A DNA stretch of 37,155 bases from CG2-30-36-16 sp964372115 (GTDB taxonomy: Bacteria > Bacteroidota > Ignavibacteria > Ignavibacteriales > Ignavibacteriaceae). Numbering within the stretch: position 1 is the stretch's first letter; each line of letters opens with the position of its first letter. Location: positions 1 through 37,155 of the forward strand of contig CAYJPN010000046.1 in assembly GCA_964372115.1 (NCBI GenBank), written 5' to 3'. The notes beneath the pieces are model-generated. The model did not search any database and was not told where the DNA came from. It was given only the letters and a program-made list of their open reading frames with translations. This document shows, in pieces, positions 33,842 through 37,155 of the stretch. Position numbers and translations under genes: made by a program.

Positions 33842-36800
33842 AAAAGAAATTTTTTTCTATTCTGGTTTTGTTAACTATTATAGCCGTTTCCACACCCGGA
33901 CAAACATTGGATGAAAGGGTAACTTCAATCATTAACCAGATGACACTTGAAGAAAAAATTCTTCAGCTGCACAAAGAAGGGGGATTTAACACTGCCACAA
34001 ACATCCGCCTCGGTATTCCGGGTTTTAATATGGCAGACGGACCGCACGGTGTTCGTGATGGTTTGGCAACAGCTTTCCCCGTCGGTATTTCTATGGCTGC
34101 CACCTGGGAGCCCGATATGATATATAAAGTAGGCAAAGCAATGGGGCGCGAATTTAAAGGGAAGGGAATTCATCAAGCATTAGGACCCTGCATCGATTTA
34201 ACCCGCGACCCGCGCAACGGAAGAAGTCCCGAAAGTGGTGGCGAAGATCCCTATTTGGATGCGCAAATTACAAGTCATCTTATAAAAGGAATTCAGGATG
34301 TTGGAGTTATTGCTACCGCAAAACATTATAACGGTGTAAACAAACAAGAAAATCGATTAAACAATAACGACATAATAAGTGAACGCAACTTAATGGAACA
34401 TTACGGACTTAACTTCCGAACTGCTGTGCAGGTGGGAGGAGTATTGAGTGTAATGAATGCGTATAATTTAATAAACGGTGAAAAATGCGCCGAGAACCAT
34501 CACACATTGACCGACATACTGCGTACATATTGGGGTTTCCCATTTTATGTTGTGTCCGATTGGGGTTCTATATGGAGCAGCGAAAAAGCCATAAAAGCGG
34601 GCTGCGATATTTGTATGGGTTCCGATGATTATGAAAACGATTTGTTGAATCTTGTTAACTCCGGCGCCGTTTCAATTGATGTAATTAACGATGCGGTGGG
34701 GAAAGTTTTGCGTACAAAAATATTAGCTGGTTTGCTCGATTATTATCCCCAGGGCAACCCCGATGATGTGAACAGCGCTGAGAATCAGCAGGTAGCGCTT
34801 GATGCCGCGAGGAAATCAATAGTGCTGCTTAAAAATGAAAACGGTATTCTTCCATTAAACAAAAACACTATTACAAAAATTGCTATTATCGGACCAAGTG
34901 CAGACGTTGCGCAGCTTGACGGTTCGGGTTCGAGTTATGTTACGCCGTTTTATTCCATTTCACCGCGTCAGGGTTTAATAAATAAACTCGGTTCCGATAA
35001 AGTTTTGTACACAAAGGGGTGCGATATAAACAGCAGCAGCACAGCCGGATTCCAGCAAGCTTTAGATATTGCGTTTCAATCAGAGTATGTTGTGTTTGTC
35101 GGAGGACTTGATGCATCACAGGAAGGGGAAGGTTTTGATCGTGTAGGCGGCTCAACTGTTTTGCCTGGGAAACAGCAGGATTTAATAAACCAACTTGCGG
35201 CTGTCAACGATAACCTTATTGTTATTTTGGAGAGCGGCGGAGTATGCAGCATAAACAATTGTATTGATAACATACCGGGTTTGATTTATGCTTTTTATCC
35301 GGGGCAGGAAGGCGGCAACGCGCTTGCCGATGTTTTATTCGGAGATGTTAACCCGGGCGGAAAATTACCTGTAACAATGCCGAAGAGTGACAGCCAACTG
35401 CCCGCATGGAACAGCAATTTTAACGATGATTATGGATGCGGCTATAGATGGTATGACGCGGTAAACCATGTGCCTCAATTTGCATTCGGGTTTGGTTTAA
35501 GTTATACACAATTTCAGTTTAGCAATTTGATTGTAACGCCTGCAACATGTAATGCAGGTGAAAAAATAACCGCGAGTGTTGATGTAAAAAATATCGGAAC
35601 AAGGGGAGGGGAAGAAGTTGTACAGATTTATATTTCGGCAGTTTCGCACAATTTTTCGATGCCGGTAAAACAGCTAAAAGCGTTTAACAGAATTTCGCTT
35701 CAACCGGGTGAGACAAAAGCTGTATCATTCGATTTAACTCCGGAAAGTTTTTACTACTACAACGAGGGAGTTGGCAGTTATAAAGTTGATGCCGGTGAGT
35801 ATAAAATTATGGCAGGTAATTCATCGGATAATTTAACTTTGACTCAAACAATAACTCTTCTTGCGAATGAAACGAAGCCAGATTTAAGAATAACACAAAT
35901 AAAACAATTTCCGCCGTATCCGTTGAAGAATGATAAAGTTGTTTTTCTTGCGCTGATAAAAAATGAAGGCACGGCTTCGAGTCCCACCGGCGCAGTACAT
36001 AAAGTTGATTTCAAAATAAACGGAGCGACAGTAAGCAGCTCGGTTGAATTTGATGAATCGATTCCTGTAGGTGCAGCGCGTCTTGTTTGTGCAAATGCAA
36101 ACGGCAGCACCGGCAATTGGTGGACGGCGCCCGAAGTGGGGGATTACACAATCGAAGCGGTTGTTGATCCTGAAAGTATTATAAATGAGTGGCGGGAAGA
36201 CAATAATAGTTTTGCAAAAGAATTTAAAGTTTACAACAATCCGCCGCACAACATCGCGCAGGGTATGAATGTATCTGTTTCATCGGTGGAAAAACCGGGG
36301 ACAGAGGGGCCAAAAGCGGTTGACGGCAACCGTACAACGAGGTGGTCTTCGCAGTTTAGCGACCCGCAGTATATAATTGTTGATCTCGGTGAGGTAAAAA
36401 CTTTTAACCGGGTTGATTTATACTGGGAAACGGCATACGGAAAAGAATACAAGATTGATATTTCAGATGACGAACAAAATTGGAATACAATTCGGCACAT
36501 AACAAACGGTGATGGCGGTATTGATAGAATTGAAACACCGGCATCGGCACGGTATGTACGAATGTACGGAATTCAACGCGCGACAGAGTGGGGCTACTCG
36601 CTGTATGAATTTGAAATATACGATACACTTGCATCAAGTATTAATGATGAAGTGCCCTATATAAAAACAGGTTTTTATCTTGAGAACAATTTTCCGAATC
36701 CGTTTAATTCAACAACAAAAATAAAATATTCAGTTCCATCAATCGCAAATCATAATTCATCAATCATAAATCATAATTCATCAATCATAAATCTCAAAGT

Positions 36801-36966
36801 TTATGATATACTTGGCAGTGAAATAACGACGCTGATAAACGAAGAAAAATCTCCCGGTAATTATTCAGTAAATTTTAACGCTGGCAATCTGCCGAGCGGG
36901 ATTTATTTTTATACCTTAACAGCGGGTGATTACAAGGAAACAAAAAAAATGGTTTTATTACGATGA
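33838..36966 (+). CDS. Secreted GH3 enzyme with CARDB, CBM32 and T9SS domains
   Basis: A 1042-residue protein. It has a signal peptide (about 1-22), a GH3 barrel (about 25-305), an alpha/beta sandwich (about 320-540), a fibronectin-III-like domain (about 565-680), a CARDB-like domain (about 685-795), an F5/8-type C (CBM32) module (about 800-925, with AVDGNRTTRWSS and FNRVDLYWE) and a T9SS sorting domain (about 940-1042, NFPNPFNS). The nucleophile is D241 in YVVSDWG; the acid/base is E429 or E431 in QEGEGFDR, as in BglB-type GH3 enzymes and unlike the other three GH3 in the window. It starts at GTG overlapping the upstream stop (GTGA), so translation is coupled. Predicted surface beta-glucosidase. 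A 21-base tandem repeat lies in the sorting domain. Confidence 0.92.
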   Translation: MKKKFFSILVLLTIIAVSTPGQTLDERVTSIINQMTLEEKILQLHKEGGFNTATNIRLGIPGFNMADGPHGVRDGLATAFPVGISMAATWEPDMIYKVGKAMGREFKGKGIHQALGPCIDLTRDPRNGRSPESGGEDPYLDAQITSHLIKGIQDVGVIATAKHYNGVNKQENRLNNNDIISERNLMEHYGLNFRTAVQVGGVLSVMNAYNLINGEKCAENHHTLTDILRTYWGFPFYVVSDWGSIWSSEKAIKAGCDICMGSDDYENDLLNLVNSGAVSIDVINDAVGKVLRTKILAGLLDYYPQGNPDDVNSAENQQVALDAARKSIVLLKNENGILPLNKNTITKIAIIGPSADVAQLDGSGSSYVTPFYSISPRQGLINKLGSDKVLYTKGCDINSSSTAGFQQALDIAFQSEYVVFVGGLDASQEGEGFDRVGGSTVLPGKQQDLINQLAAVNDNLIVILESGGVCSINNCIDNIPGLIYAFYPGQEGGNALADVLFGDVNPGGKLPVTMPKSDSQLPAWNSNFNDDYGCGYRWYDAVNHVPQFAFGFGLSYTQFQFSNLIVTPATCNAGEKITASVDVKNIGTRGGEEVVQIYISAVSHNFSMPVKQLKAFNRISLQPGETKAVSFDLTPESFYYYNEGVGSYKVDAGEYKIMAGNSSDNLTLTQTITLLANETKPDLRITQIKQFPPYPLKNDKVVFLALIKNEGTASSPTGAVHKVDFKINGATVSSSVEFDESIPVGAARLVCANANGSTGNWWTAPEVGDYTIEAVVDPESIINEWREDNNSFAKEFKVYNNPPHNIAQGMNVSVSSVEKPGTEGPKAVDGNRTTRWSSQFSDPQYIIVDLGEVKTFNRVDLYWETAYGKEYKIDISDDEQNWNTIRHITNGDGGIDRIETPASARYVRMYGIQRATEWGYSLYEFEIYDTLASSINDEVPYIKTGFYLENNFPNPFNSTTKIKYSVPSIANHNSSIINHNSSIINLKVYDILGSEITTLINEEKSPGNYSVNFNAGNLPSGIYFYTLTAGDYKETKKMVLLR
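36739..36792 (+). repeat. 21-bp tandem repeat in the T9SS domain of GH3
   Basis: Two full 21-base units (36739-36759 and 36760-36780, differing at two positions) and a 12-base partial third copy. They encode the heptads SIANHNS, SIINHNS and SIIN. The period is a multiple of three, so the frame is kept. The repeat falls in the same loop of the sorting domain as the palindromic insertion in the GH16 gene. Confidence 0.9.
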
Positions 36967-37021
36967 TGTAAAAAGTTAAGCGCAATGCTTTAAATATTTC
37001 TCTGACCCCCTATAACACGAT

Positions 37022-37060
37022 GCCCTGCCGGATTACTTTTTTCGGCGGGGCTTTTTTTTT
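37022..37060 (+). terminator. Intrinsic terminator after the GH3-GH16-GH3 operon
   Basis: A 9-base stem (GCCCTGCCG / CGGCGGGGC, one G-T wobble) with a 12-base loop is followed by nine T. It lies 55 bases after the last stop codon. Confidence 0.88.
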
Positions 37061-37100
37061 CAAAATTTGGGAATTGTTCAAAGGTATGGGGGATGGGTGA

Positions 37101-37151
37101 ATAGTATCCTCAACAAAATTGTTGTTTTTTTTGTCAAGATATATTTGAAAT
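37101..37151 (-). repeat. Right copy of the 51-bp terminal inverted repeat
   Basis: Exact reverse complement of bases 1-51. It follows a stretch (37081-37100) rich in GGGATGGG-type octamer-like sequence, as the left copy does on the opposite strand. Four further bases end the window. Confidence 0.93.
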
Positions 37152-37155
37152 AGGA

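Noticed and set aside
1..37155. tRNA, rRNA or known riboswitch
   Set aside because: I saw no tRNA cloverleaf, rRNA or recognisable riboswitch in the intergenic gaps, although a covariance-model search was not possible here.

Overview
The window (about 37 kb, AT-rich) looks like a complete beta-glucan utilisation locus from a member of the Bacteroidota/Chlorobiota/Ignavibacteriota group, most likely an Ignavibacteria-type organism. The grounds are C-terminal type IX secretion (T9SS) sorting domains with the NYPNPFNP signature, a PorV/PorQ-family barrel, a TonB receptor with a carboxypeptidase-regulatory-like N-terminal domain, and no SusD. The taxonomic call is inference from protein style only. 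The substrate call (laminarin-like beta-1,3-glucan or mixed-linkage beta-1,3/1,4-glucan) is inferred from two GH16, two GH5 and four GH3 enzymes.

Minus-strand arm (about 0.2-11.1 kb). Transcribed leftward: an FucP/GluP-type sugar permease, a ROK glucokinase, two GH3 enzymes, a GH16 lipoprotein, a GH5 enzyme and a parvulin-type prolyl isomerase. These GHs have signal peptides or lipoboxes but no T9SS domain, so they are probably periplasmic or membrane-tethered. They would feed glucose to the permease and kinase.

Regulatory cassette (about 11.35-15.6 kb, plus strand). A membrane-anchored sugar-binding-type protein, a histidine kinase and an NtrC-type sigma-54 activator form a tight operon. 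No ABC permease or ATPase is present, so the binding protein is probably a sensor. Two sigma-54-like promoter candidates lie downstream, ahead of the GH5-CBM6 gene and ahead of the sodium symporter.

Plus-strand arm (about 15.95-37.0 kb). A secreted GH5-CBM6-CTD protein; a sodium/sugar symporter plus an 825-residue CTD-bearing putative glycan-binding protein; a TonB receptor, a 1042-residue Asp-rich exported protein and a PorV-like barrel; then a GH3, a GH16-Ig-CBM6-CTD and a GH3-CARDB-CBM32-CTD in one operon. Clear intrinsic terminators separate these blocks.

How it would work (inference): cell-surface CTD enzymes cut the polymer, the TonB/1042-aa/PorV module brings oligosaccharides through the outer membrane, the periplasmic enzymes finish the job, and the permease or symporter plus kinase take up and phosphorylate glucose. 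The same three GH families appear once in a surface set and once in a periplasmic set. The whole window is bracketed by a perfect 51-bp inverted repeat. Small dispersed repeats are present, two of them inserted in frame at the same loop of two T9SS domains.
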